This document shows positions 7,132-13,505 of a stretch of 13,505 nt of DNA, one piece after another. The stretch is from a bacterium (GTDB lineage Bacteria > Hydrogenedentota > Hydrogenedentia > Hydrogenedentiales > SLHB01): NCBI GenBank assembly GCA_024231375.1, contig JAAEQP010001163.1:1-13505 (forward strand). The letters run 5' to 3'. Below the pieces are notes generated by a model. That model had not been told where the DNA came from. It saw only the letters and a program-made list of their open reading frames with translations, and did no database searches. Both the position numbers and the translations under genes were made by a program. Numbering within the stretch: the stretch's first letter is position 1; each line of letters starts with the position of its first letter.

Positions 7132-8415
7132 ATGATCTACTTAGCCTATGATATCGCGACGACCGCGGCGGCGCCCTTCGGTGCTGCATGGCTCTGCACT
7201 TCTCGCCGGCACCGGCGATTGCTCGAACGCTTCAAGCCCGCAGCGCCGGAGTTGACGGCCAGCCCCATCTGGATCCAGGCGTGCAGCGTGGGTGAGGTGA
7301 CCGCCGCCAAGGCCATCGTCGCGCGCATGCGTAGCCGCTGGCCCGACATCCCCGTCCTCCTCACAACAAGCACCGTATCCGGGCGCGACCTGGCCGAACG
7401 TACGATGGGCGATGTTCCCGTGTCTTGGTTCCCCTTCGACCACCGCCTCTCGGTGACGGGTTTCCTCAGACGGGTTCGTCCTCGGTGCCTGGTGCTCGTG
7501 GAGACGGAGATCTGGCCGAACGTGTTGCGCCTCACCGACCATGCAGGGATCCCCAGCGTCATCGTCAGCGGTCGCCTGAGCGATCGGCACATGCCGCGCT
7601 ACGACCGGTACCGGAGGTTCCTTCGTCCCATCCTCAGCCACCTTTGCGCCGCTGGGATGCAGAACAACGAGTACGCCGAGCGCCTTGCTTCGCTGGGCGT
7701 GTCGCACGACCGAATCCGCGTCACTGGAAGCACGAAGTTTGACGGAGTTGTCACCGACGTCTCCTCCGAGGTCAGGCGGAGCACGCGGCTGGACAACGGC
7801 TTCGCCGAGGACGGACCGATTCTCCTCTTCGGGAGCACCCGGCCTGGCGACGAGGAACTTGCTGCTCAGTGTTGGTCCAACCTCCGTAGCGCGTTCCCTG
7901 ACTGGAAACTCGTCATCGCGCCGCGCCATCCCGCGCGGATCGACGAGGCCATGGCCCCTTTCGAGGAACCGGTGCTTCGTCGTTCCGATGTGCGGGACGG
8001 ACGGCGTGCCCCCTCGGGAGAGCGTGTCTTCTTTCTCGATACCACCGGTGAGCTGGTGAACTTCTACGGCACGGCTACCGTAGCGGTTGTAGGCGGTAGT
8101 TTCTTCCCTGGGGTTGAAGGCCACAATCCGCTCGAACCCGCCGCCCTGGGCGTGCCCACTGTGTTCGGTCCCTACATGCGGAACTTCATCGATCCCGCCA
8201 AGGCGCTTGCAGACGCGCAGGGCGCTGTTCAGGTGCTTGGGCCGGACGCCCTGGCAGATGCTCTCCCCGGACTGCTCGCGGATGCCGACGTACGCAATCG
8301 GCTTGCGGAGCGGGGTCGTGCCGCGATCGCGGCAAACCAAGGCGCCATCGAGCGCACTCTCGACCTCGTCGAATCGGTGCTGGCCGCTGCCAAGCGGCGG
8401 GAGGGCGCAGGATGA
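7132..8415 (+). CDS. waaA: 3-deoxy-D-manno-octulosonic acid (Kdo) transferase
   Basis: The protein has 427 residues, the usual length for the family. It transfers Kdo from CMP-Kdo to the lipid A precursor at the cytoplasmic face of the inner membrane (GT30 family). Visible family features are a hydrophobic N-terminal anchor (about 2-22), LLERF with Glu32 at the place of the known catalytic base, CSVGEV (51-56), LTTSTVSG, FPFD, ETEIWPN (124-130) and GSTKFD (199-204). The C-terminal nucleotide-sugar site begins at GGSFFPG (321), followed by HNPLEPAALG and VFGP. Whether it adds one or two Kdo residues cannot be told. No ribosome site is visible: the start codon follows the upstream terminator T-run by six bases, so the transcript may be leaderless or depend on read-through. 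Its stop overlaps the start of the next gene (ATGA). Confidence 0.93.
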   Translation: MIYLAYDIATTAAAPFGAAWLCTSRRHRRLLERFKPAAPELTASPIWIQACSVGEVTAAKAIVARMRSRWPDIPVLLTTSTVSGRDLAERTMGDVPVSWFPFDHRLSVTGFLRRVRPRCLVLVETEIWPNVLRLTDHAGIPSVIVSGRLSDRHMPRYDRYRRFLRPILSHLCAAGMQNNEYAERLASLGVSHDRIRVTGSTKFDGVVTDVSSEVRRSTRLDNGFAEDGPILLFGSTRPGDEELAAQCWSNLRSAFPDWKLVIAPRHPARIDEAMAPFEEPVLRRSDVRDGRRAPSGERVFFLDTTGELVNFYGTATVAVVGGSFFPGVEGHNPLEPAALGVPTVFGPYMRNFIDPAKALADAQGAVQVLGPDALADALPGLLADADVRNRLAERGRAAIAANQGAIERTLDLVESVLAAAKRREGAG

Positions 8416-9422
8416 ACGTTGTGGCGCGTGCGACAGACAGCGTGCTGGCCTTCCTGGACAGTCAGCTCGAACGTTGGTCGTCGCCGCGCCTCGGCGATCT
8501 CCCCGTGGCGGTTTTCCTGCTCTCACCCGCGCTCCTCATCCTCGGCGCGTTCGGGGTGGCCCCCCTCATCTATGCCCTATACATCAGCCTGTTCGAACGG
8601 AAGCGCATGTCCACCGATTTCGTCTGGCTTGGAAACTACGCCAAAGCCCTCGGCTCCCCGGAGTTCTGGGCATGTTTCTGGAACACCGTCTACTACGCCA
8701 TCGGCACCATCCCAATCACGATGGCGCTCAGTTTTCTCATCGCAAGCGCCCTCTACCGGATCGTGCGAGGACGCAGCTTCTTCCGCACGGTCTACTTTCT
8801 CCCCTACGTGACCTCGGTTGTTGCCGCAGCGACAGTCTGGCGGCGCGTGATCTTGAATCCCCAGTTCGGGTTCGTCAACGTCTTCCTTCAGTGGGCAGGC
8901 ATAGGCGAAACGCGCTGGTCCCAGTGGTTGCTTGAGCCCAAAGGAGTCCTTCACCTGGCAACAAATGGATTCATCGATCAGGGGCTCGGGCCGAGCCTGG
9001 CCCTGTGCTGCATCATCCTCTTTGAGATCTGGCACTCGTGCGGGTTCATGATCGTCATCATCTTGGCCGGCCTCACGGCCATTCCGCGCGAGTTGGAGGA
9101 AAGCGCCAAGATCGACGGCGCGACTTGGTTCCAGACTACGCGGCGCATCACGGTGCCGTTGTTGTCCCCCACCCTCTTCTTCCTGCTCGTCATTAGCGCC
9201 ATCCGCGCGTTCCAGGCCTTCAATAGTTTTTACGCCCTCACCGGCGACGGAAAGGGCCCGGTCGGGCGAACCGAAAACTTGACCGTCTACATCTTCGACT
9301 GCTTCTTCGTCAACGGGCAACTTGAGTACGGCGCGGCCGTGGCGGTCCTGCTTTCGCTGGCCATCGTCGGTCTCACTGTGATTCAATGGCGCTTCGTAGG
9401 CCGGAAGGTTCACTACGACTGA
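8412..9422 (+). CDS. CUT1-type sugar ABC transporter permease (MalF/UgpA-like)
   Basis: The protein has 336 residues with about six membrane helices. The first core helix is near 35-57 (FLLSPALLILGAFGVAPLIYAL would be its region). The binding-protein-dependent transport domain includes the EAA loop at about 227-249: ELEESAKIDGA, then ITVPLLSPT. This loop contacts the ATPase. Such permeases pair with a MalG-like partner, a binding lipoprotein and an ATPase to import oligosaccharides or related solutes. It is slightly longer than usual because of a segment at about 165-195 between helices. Its ATG overlaps the waaA stop codon (ATGA), suggesting translational coupling. The substrate cannot be deduced from the sequence. 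Confidence 0.92.
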   Translation: MNVVARATDSVLAFLDSQLERWSSPRLGDLPVAVFLLSPALLILGAFGVAPLIYALYISLFERKRMSTDFVWLGNYAKALGSPEFWACFWNTVYYAIGTIPITMALSFLIASALYRIVRGRSFFRTVYFLPYVTSVVAAATVWRRVILNPQFGFVNVFLQWAGIGETRWSQWLLEPKGVLHLATNGFIDQGLGPSLALCCIILFEIWHSCGFMIVIILAGLTAIPRELEESAKIDGATWFQTTRRITVPLLSPTLFFLLVISAIRAFQAFNSFYALTGDGKGPVGRTENLTVYIFDCFFVNGQLEYGAAVAVLLSLAIVGLTVIQWRFVGRKVHYD

Positions 9423-10234
9423 TGCGCGGCAAGAGCCTGATATACGCGTTCCTGCTAATGGGGGCCATCCTGTCTTCGTTCCCCTTCGTCTGGATGGTGA
9501 GCACATCGCTGAAGTCTCACGAGGAGTCTATCTCGCAGGACCTGCGCATTCTCCCCTCGGAATGGCATTGGGAGAATGTTGGCAAGACCTTTGAGGCCGC
9601 CCCTTTTGGGACCTACTTCTACAACACGTTTGCCGTCGCGTTCTCCGTCACGGTCGGGGTTGTCCTCACGTCGATCCTCGCCGGGTACGCCTTTGCACGG
9701 CTGTCGTTCCCCGGCAAGAACGTACTCTTCGCGGTCATGTTGGCCACGATGATGGTGCCCTTTGAAGTCGCCTTGATCCCGAATTTCGTCTTCATCAAAG
9801 GCCTTGGATGGTACAACAGCTACGCGGCCCTGATTGTGCCTTGGTGCGCGAATGCCTTCTCCGTGTTTCTCATGCGTCAGGCCTTCCTGGCACTTCCTTC
9901 CGACTTCTTCGAGGCGGCGCGCGTAGATGGGTGCGGGCATCTGCGCTACCTTGCGTGGGTCGCGGCGCCGCTCGTGAAGCCCATGGCCGTGACGGTGGCG
10001 CTTTTCGCCTTCCTGGGTAGTTACAACAGCCTGCTGTGGCCGCTCATCGTCACCAGTCGGGACGACATGCGCGTGGTTCAGGTCGGATTGACCATGTTCA
10101 CCAGCGATGAGGTCGTCCAGTTCAATCTGCTGATGTGCGCCTCCACGTTTGTCATCCTTCCGACCGTGGCGCTATACTTCGCCGCGCAACGGCACTTCCT
10201 TGAGAGTTCACTCAGCGGCGGCATAAAGGGCTAG
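9422..10234 (+). CDS. CUT1-type sugar ABC transporter permease (MalG/UgpE-like)
   Basis: The protein has 270 residues with six predicted membrane helices. The first starts at residue 5 (LIYAFLLMGAILSSFPFVWM), leading into MVSTSLKS, the usual beginning of MalG-type permeases. The EAA loop starts at SDFFEAARVDG (Glu164-Gly170), followed by WVAAPLVKPM. ATG 9422 overlaps the previous stop codon as TGATG, and GGAAGG lies at 9403-9408. An in-frame ATG at 9386 is possible but would add 12 residues that family members normally lack, with no clear ribosome site. It should form the heterodimeric channel with the product of the preceding gene. Confidence 0.92.
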   Translation: MRGKSLIYAFLLMGAILSSFPFVWMVSTSLKSHEESISQDLRILPSEWHWENVGKTFEAAPFGTYFYNTFAVAFSVTVGVVLTSILAGYAFARLSFPGKNVLFAVMLATMMVPFEVALIPNFVFIKGLGWYNSYAALIVPWCANAFSVFLMRQAFLALPSDFFEAARVDGCGHLRYLAWVAAPLVKPMAVTVALFAFLGSYNSLLWPLIVTSRDDMRVVQVGLTMFTSDEVVQFNLLMCASTFVILPTVALYFAAQRHFLESSLSGGIKG

Positions 10235-10245
10235 GAGAGGCCATC

Positions 10246-11550
10246 ATGCACACCCCAAGCTTCAGACCCTTCGTCTGGTCCACAGTCGCCGTCCTGGCGA
10301 GCGTGGGGGGCTTGTCGGGGTGCGGAGGCCCGTCGTCCAGCGACTTCCAGCCTGTGAAGCCCGAGGCCGTGTTGTTGTGGGACCGACAAACGACCCAGAC
10401 GGCCGATCTGCTGCGCGACATCGTGGCAGAATTCAACGCAGGCCGGGATGGTCTCCCCGTCGAGGCCGAGTACATCGGCAACTACACCGACATCTTCCAG
10501 AAAGTCCGCGTGAGTATCGAGGCCGGCTCCGTTCCCGACCTGGCCGTGTCGTATCAGAGCATGACGTCCGAGTACATCGAGGCCCAGGCCGTTGTCCCTC
10601 TCGAGGGATTCATCGCCGATCCCGCCATCGGACTTGACGCGGAGTCGTTGAGCGATTTTTTCCCGGCAGTCATCGAGAACAACAAGTTTCCAGAGTTCGG
10701 CGGACGGATGTACTCGTTTCCCTTCTGCAAGAGCGTGCTTATGATGTATTACAACAAGCGCGTGCTGGAGGCTGCGGGCTATAGTGAGCCGCCGGCGACG
10801 TGGGATGCGTTTTTGGAGCAGTGCCGTGCGGTGAAGGCGAAGACTGGTAAGGCCGCCTATCCCGTTTCCGTGGACGCCTCAACCGTTGACGGGATGATCT
10901 TCTCGATGGGAGGCGAAGTCGTGTCGGGCCGCACCACGCTGTTCGACTCGCCCGAGTCCAAAGCCGTGTTCGCGCTCCTTGAAACACTCGCGAAGGAGAA
11001 GCTCGCCTACCCCATTGCCGGCGGAAGCCAGGACGACAAGATCGCGTTCTCAGAGAACGATGCGGCGTTCGTGTTCCGATCCAGTTCTCACCGCACCAGC
11101 ATGGTCACCCTGATGGACGACGACCCGGACGCTTGGGGCATGGCCATGATTCCCCAAGGCGATCCCGGCACGCCCGTCACGGTTCTGTATGGGCCCAGCA
11201 TCTGCATCTTCGCGACCGGCCCCGACCGCAACCGGACCGCTTGGGAATTCGTGAAGTTTTTCACCAGCGAGGAAAACAACGTGCGATGGGCGCTTGGCTC
11301 AGGGTATGTGCCCATCCGCAAATCCGCGGCCGACAACCCCCGGATGAATGCGTTCTGGGCTGAGTGGAAGTATAACCGTGCCGCCTACGACTGCTTGCCG
11401 CATGCGAAGTCCGAGCCCAACGTAGCCGGATGGCAGAAGGTTCGCGGCCTGATAGAGAAGGCCGAGGAAGCCGTGCTGACTGGGTATCAGAGCGCCGACG
11501 CGGCGCTGGCAGAACTGAAGCGCGCCGCCGACAGCGCGTTGTTGGACTAG
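10246..11550 (+). CDS. Extracellular sugar-binding lipoprotein of the ABC transporter
   Basis: The 434-residue solute-binding protein belongs to the family 1 (UgpB/MalE-like) group. A lipoprotein signal peptide ends in the lipobox LSGC with Cys26 as the predicted lipidated residue, followed by a Gly/Ser-rich linker. The mature part shows family landmarks: an early strand AVLLWDRQTT, FQKVRVSIEAGSVPDL, YSFPFCKSVLMMYYNKRVLEAAG, PPATWDAFLEQC, and near the end WEFVKFFTSEEN and SGYVPIRKSA. It starts 11 bases after the previous stop codon with a strong AGGAGAG ribosome site. The gene order of permeases first and binding protein last is the reverse of the common order. No ATPase gene follows before the convergent minus-strand genes, so the ATPase must be encoded elsewhere, perhaps as a shared MsiK-type subunit. 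Confidence 0.92.
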   Translation: MHTPSFRPFVWSTVAVLASVGGLSGCGGPSSSDFQPVKPEAVLLWDRQTTQTADLLRDIVAEFNAGRDGLPVEAEYIGNYTDIFQKVRVSIEAGSVPDLAVSYQSMTSEYIEAQAVVPLEGFIADPAIGLDAESLSDFFPAVIENNKFPEFGGRMYSFPFCKSVLMMYYNKRVLEAAGYSEPPATWDAFLEQCRAVKAKTGKAAYPVSVDASTVDGMIFSMGGEVVSGRTTLFDSPESKAVFALLETLAKEKLAYPIAGGSQDDKIAFSENDAAFVFRSSSHRTSMVTLMDDDPDAWGMAMIPQGDPGTPVTVLYGPSICIFATGPDRNRTAWEFVKFFTSEENNVRWALGSGYVPIRKSAADNPRMNAFWAEWKYNRAAYDCLPHAKSEPNVAGWQKVRGLIEKAEEAVLTGYQSADAALAELKRAADSALLD

Positions 11551-11598
11551 GATTCAATCGCCGCCTCTGAATGGGGCGGCACCGGCACGCCGCACAGG
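11551..11598. terminator. Possible bidirectional termination region between convergent genes
   Basis: A hairpin with a six-base-pair stem (GCCGCC 11560-11565, GGCGGC 11575-11580) and nine-base loop lies in the 48 bases between the binding-protein stop and the stop of the convergent minus-strand gene. There is no T-run on either side, so its activity is doubtful. Confidence 0.3.
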
Positions 11599-11865
11599 CT
11601 ATGTCTCGCCCTCGTCGCCCTCGTCGGCCTCGGGGGCCTCGCCCCTGTGCTCATGTTCGGCACTGAATTCAGCCAGGGCTTCTTCGATCTCCTGCCGCGC
11701 TTCACGCTCCGCGATCGTGCGGTCGGTTATGCGCCGATACAGGTTGCGTCTGTCGTGATGCGGGAAGTCCGAACCGCGCGCACGCCGGTCCGACTCCTTG
11801 CGCCGGTCTTGCTGCCAGTTGCCGTCCTTGTCTTTGTAGTACCCCGGCCGAAGTTCCTCTTCCAC
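11599..11865 (-). CDS. Small charged hypothetical protein (88 residues)
   Basis: The function is not recognised. The N-terminal half has the pattern ELRPGYYKDKDGNWQQDRRK, with repeated Asp-Arg-Arg steps (DRRKESDRR, DRRNLYRRITDR). It is followed by a probable helix (about 48-70, AEREARQEIEEALAEFSAEH) and a strongly acidic tail (75-88). There is no signal peptide and no membrane helix. The GTG start has GGGAGAG about four to ten bases upstream on the minus strand. The aromatic and Gly motif followed by ordered charge blocks looks like a real protein, whereas the plus-strand reading of the same bases does not. It lies 146 bases downstream of the hydrolase gene on the same strand and could be its operon partner or a separate unit. 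Confidence 0.6.
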   Translation of the reverse strand: MEEELRPGYYKDKDGNWQQDRRKESDRRARGSDFPHHDRRNLYRRITDRTIAEREARQEIEEALAEFSAEHEHRGEAPEADEGDEGET

Positions 11866-12011
11866 GATGCTCTCCCGATGCTTCCGGGTGTCCAGGTTTA
11901 GCCTGGCAATCCCCCGTGTCCATCAGCCGCGGCGCCTGTGTCCATCGGCTCGTCCCGGACCGGGCCGGAACCTGGGTGAAGTATAGGGATGCTCCACGGA
12001 TGTCGTCAAGC
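11866..12011. other. Intergenic spacer with small repeats
   Basis: No gene is evident. The spacer holds a short hairpin (CCAGG-TTTAG-CCTGG near 11891-11905) and two copies of GTGTCCATC about 25 bases apart (near 11919 and 11937). No convincing promoter for the 88-residue gene was found. Confidence 0.4.
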
Positions 12012-12794
12012 TCAAGGTTCGTCCTCGTGCTGAGACTCCGTGCTGGGTCCGGTCGTCATGACCTCGTCCAGCCACGACACGACCTGCGCAACCGAGAGGG
12101 GGCGCGTCGTGAACAGGTCGGTCCCATGGGCGCCACCGCTGTACTCCAAGATCTCGGCGAACCCTCTGGCGCTCGCCTTTAGCCTGCGGCACGACGCCGC
12201 GGCGTAGGCATCTCCTTCCGCGGCGAGCAGCAGCATAGGCCGTTTCCCGAATGCGACCGCGGCCTGTTCCGTGCGTACCCCCTCGTAGTTCACGCCGGGA
12301 GAGACAAGCACGACGGCCTCGACGGAATCGTCCTGCGCGCCGAATCGCAGAGCGAGGTTGGCGCCCATGCCTGCGCCGACGATGCACACGTTACGTGGAT
12401 CCGCACCCGCTTCCAGAAGCGCTTTGCGGGCCGCCGCAATGTCGCGCGTGGCCTGGGCCCAGTCGCTGGATTCGAACTCGGCGTGCGATACCGGCTCGCC
12501 TTGTCGGACCGTGCTCTCACCGTGGCCGCGGAGATCGAACACGGCGCAGCCGTAGCCGCCCTCCACAAGGCGGACGAGGAGAGGCTCCCAACACCGTGCA
12601 TCCTGAGCGACGCCGTGAACAAGAACGATGCCAGGCGGATGGTCGGTGTTGGGCAAGCACAACTGAACCGACAGGCCGACACCGTCAGCGGTTGTGACGC
12701 TCACGCGTTGCCGCGACGGAGGGGGCGAGGTCCTGTCGCAGGCCAGCACACTCACTGTCAGGACACCCGCCAGAATGAAACGAAGCCAAGACAT
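12012..12794 (-). CDS. Alpha/beta-hydrolase-fold lipoprotein lacking the nucleophile serine
   Basis: This 260-residue protein has a lipoprotein signal peptide ending VLAC (Cys19). Asp20 follows, which in enterobacteria is the +2 signal that keeps a lipoprotein in the inner membrane. The fold is clear: IVLVHG oxyanion strand (56-61), FDLRGHGES (86-93), VGAGMGANLAL nucleophile elbow (139-149), LVSPGVNYEGVRTE, LLAAEGDAY with the expected acid Asp195, and GGAHGTD with the expected His223. At the elbow the usual G-x-S-x-G reads G-A-G-M-G: Gly142 is encoded by GGC (12369-12371), one base from AGC serine. The acid and histidine are kept while the nucleophile is lost, so hydrolase activity is doubtful and a binding role is possible. 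The ATG start has GAGG about eight bases upstream. It lies 73 bases after the SCP2 gene. Confidence 0.85.
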   Translation of the reverse strand: MSWLRFILAGVLTVSVLACDRTSPPPSRQRVSVTTADGVGLSVQLCLPNTDHPPGIVLVHGVAQDARCWEPLLVRLVEGGYGCAVFDLRGHGESTVRQGEPVSHAEFESSDWAQATRDIAAARKALLEAGADPRNVCIVGAGMGANLALRFGAQDDSVEAVVLVSPGVNYEGVRTEQAAVAFGKRPMLLLAAEGDAYAAASCRRLKASARGFAEILEYSGGAHGTDLFTTRPLSVAQVVSWLDEVMTTGPSTESQHEDEP

Positions 12795-12816
12795 CGTCTT
12801 GCCTCACAACGAACAA

Positions 12817-12850
12817 CGCGGAGAGGGTGGCATCATCCACCCCCTCCGCG
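12817..12850 (-). terminator. Hairpin after the SCP2 gene, likely terminator
   Basis: Two 14-base arms (12817-12830 and 12837-12850) flank a six-base loop. On the minus strand all 14 positions can pair, counting one G-U pair. On the plus strand that position is an A-C mismatch, which supports use on the minus strand. It begins 18 bases past the SCP2 stop codon, but the following sequence (TTGTTCGTTG) is only moderately T-rich, so it may attenuate rather than fully stop transcription into the hydrolase gene. Confidence 0.6.
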
Positions 12851-12867
12851 TCGACATGGGTTGTCGA

Positions 12868-13194
12868 TCAGCCGAGTTGGAATACGCTCTGCAGCTTCAT
12901 GGCGAGACTCATGTCGCCTTTGATCTTGAGCTTGCCGGTCAGGAACGCGGTCTGGCCATTGAGTTGGCCCGCCACGATCTTGAGCCAGTTCTCGTCGGTT
13001 GCCGTCAGCGTGATGCTCGGGCTGTCGCACGTGCCTTGCTCGATCGCGACCTGGCCGTCAGCGATTTTCACGTTCCACTGACCGCCGCCATCGCCGGTGA
13101 TGTCGAACTGGAACGTCGCATCCATTCCCGCCGTCTTGCTCGGGTCGACCTTGCCGGGAAGCTCGGAGAAGAATCCTTCCACTGTGTCTGCCAT
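12868..13194 (-). CDS. SCP2 sterol-transfer-family small protein
   Basis: The 108-residue protein consists of a single SCP2 (sterol carrier protein 2-like) lipid-binding domain. Visible features are the start MADTVEGFFSELP, the strand TFQFDITG, WNVKIADGQV, SITLTATDENWLKIVAG, and the hallmark C-terminal segment GKLKIKGDMSLAMKLQ. In this family the fold forms a hydrophobic tunnel that holds a lipid or acyl chain; bacterial single-domain members are common and their ligands are mostly unknown. No signal peptide is seen, so it is cytoplasmic. The ATG at 13194 is preferred over the in-frame TTG at 13200 because it has GAGG ten bases upstream; TTG would be only four bases away. It is transcribed toward the hydrolase lipoprotein gene. 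Confidence 0.9.
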   Translation of the reverse strand: MADTVEGFFSELPGKVDPSKTAGMDATFQFDITGDGGGQWNVKIADGQVAIEQGTCDSPSITLTATDENWLKIVAGQLNGQTAFLTGKLKIKGDMSLAMKLQSVFQLG

Positions 13195-13201
13195 GATCAA
13201 T

Positions 13202-13402
13202 CTACCTCATTTCCGTTTTGGTCCCGCACCCTTTTATAGGACAGTGCCCAACCGCCTTGGCGCACATGCCTCGTGCCAAACCAAATCCTCTCACCTCTGC
13301 CAACATCGCCGAATCGCCTTGTCTGCCAGCGTCTCCGCGACTTCCATCGAAACTCAGAGCGAAGAACCTGGCCCTGCGGAACATTCGCTCCGCGATCTTC
13401 AT
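13202..13402 (-). CDS. Doubtful short ORF upstream of the SCP2 gene
   Basis: This is a 66-codon frame from ATG 13402 to TAG, which falls inside the SCP2 ribosome-site region seven bases before the SCP2 ATG. The product would be basic, with three cysteines near the C-terminus (CAKAVGHCPIKGC). Support is its operon-like spacing and its position downstream of the predicted promoter. Against it are the weak ribosome site, no recognised family and third-base G+C that falls off in the second half. It may simply be leader sequence. Confidence 0.2.
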   Translation of the reverse strand: MKIAERMFRRARFFALSFDGSRGDAGRQGDSAMLAEVRGFGLARGMCAKAVGHCPIKGCGTKTEMR

Positions 13403-13458
13403 GCACTCAACTGTCGATGCGCATGGACGCTTACAGACACGCCGAATCCAGCCCGTGT

Positions 13459-13487
13459 AATGTAGCACAGGCCCGCCAAGCGGTCAA
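13459..13487 (-). promoter_or_regulatory. Sigma-70-type promoter for the SCP2 gene
   Basis: On the minus strand TTGACC (13487-13482) is followed by exactly 17 bases and TACATT (13464-13459). Each box is close to consensus. A second TTGACA lies immediately upstream (13493-13488), but its spacing to the -10 is too long. Transcription would begin near 13452 and run toward the SCP2 gene. Confidence 0.6.
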
Positions 13488-13505
13488 TGTCAACACGCCG
13501 TCGGA

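Larger units (their letters stand above)
13195..13505. other. Upstream region of the SCP2 gene, mostly non-coding
   Basis: The region carries the minus-strand promoter at 13459-13487, a leader of about 250 bases, the doubtful short ORF at 13202-13402 and the SCP2 ribosome site (GAGG, minus strand, near 13205-13208). A second -10-like TATAAA occurs at about 13233-13238 on the minus strand, without a matching -35. Nothing else was seen. Confidence 0.5.

Noticed and set aside
4187..7189. Open frame of about 1000 codons antisense to the secretin gene
   Set aside because: It is a by-product of high G+C codon bias opposite a real gene. The translation is rich in Arg/His/Leu/Val with repeated AAAHVVP from the repeat array, has no domain, and crosses the terminator.
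7141..8526. Antisense open frame of 461 codons opposite waaA
   Set aside because: WaaA motifs on the plus strand are unmistakable and the antisense product shows no domain.
11647..11901. Plus-strand 84-codon frame over the 88-residue minus-strand gene
   Set aside because: The minus-strand reading has a better ribosome site and protein-like motifs; the plus reading looks like its shadow.

Overview
The window comes from a high-G+C diderm (LPS-bearing) bacterium. Diderm status follows from an outer-membrane secretin of the PilQ type, a Kdo transferase for lipid A and two lipoproteins. The pilus operon (fused PilM-PilN, then PilO-like, PilP-like and a large PilQ-like secretin) resembles the pilus-like gene clusters of PVC and related uncultivated phyla (the Akkermansia Amuc_1098-1102 type) more than the proteobacterial pilMNOPQ set. 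Sequence reading alone does not allow a firm phylum assignment.

Layout. Bases 1-377 are non-coding and hold a near-consensus sigma-70 promoter with paired repeats. Bases 378-7069 carry a four-gene plus-strand operon for the trans-envelope alignment complex and secretin of a type IV pilus (or pilus-like) machine: cytoplasmic ring and inner-membrane PilM-PilN fusion, PilO-like and PilP-like inner-membrane proteins, and the secretin. The secretin has two low-complexity repeat insertions. A strong intrinsic terminator ends the operon at 7094-7125.

Bases 7132-11550 carry a second plus-strand cluster: waaA (Kdo transferase), coupled by overlapping stop and start codons to two CUT1-type sugar ABC permeases and a sugar-binding lipoprotein. 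No ATPase gene is present in the window. The waaA start lies only six bases after the terminator T-run.

Bases 11599-13194 carry three convergent minus-strand genes: a small SCP2-domain protein, an alpha/beta-hydrolase-fold lipoprotein that has lost its nucleophile serine, and a small highly charged protein of unknown function. A good sigma-70 promoter on the minus strand lies at 13459-13487, with about 250 bases of leader before the SCP2 gene, possibly containing a short ORF.

No tRNA, rRNA, CRISPR array, insertion sequence or integrase was seen. The most interesting items are the PilM-PilN fusion, the Gly/Arg- and Asn/Gln-rich low-complexity segments shared by several parts of the pilus complex, the Ser-to-Gly pseudo-hydrolase lipoprotein, and the terminator abutting waaA. 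I do not see a clearly new defence or mobile system here.
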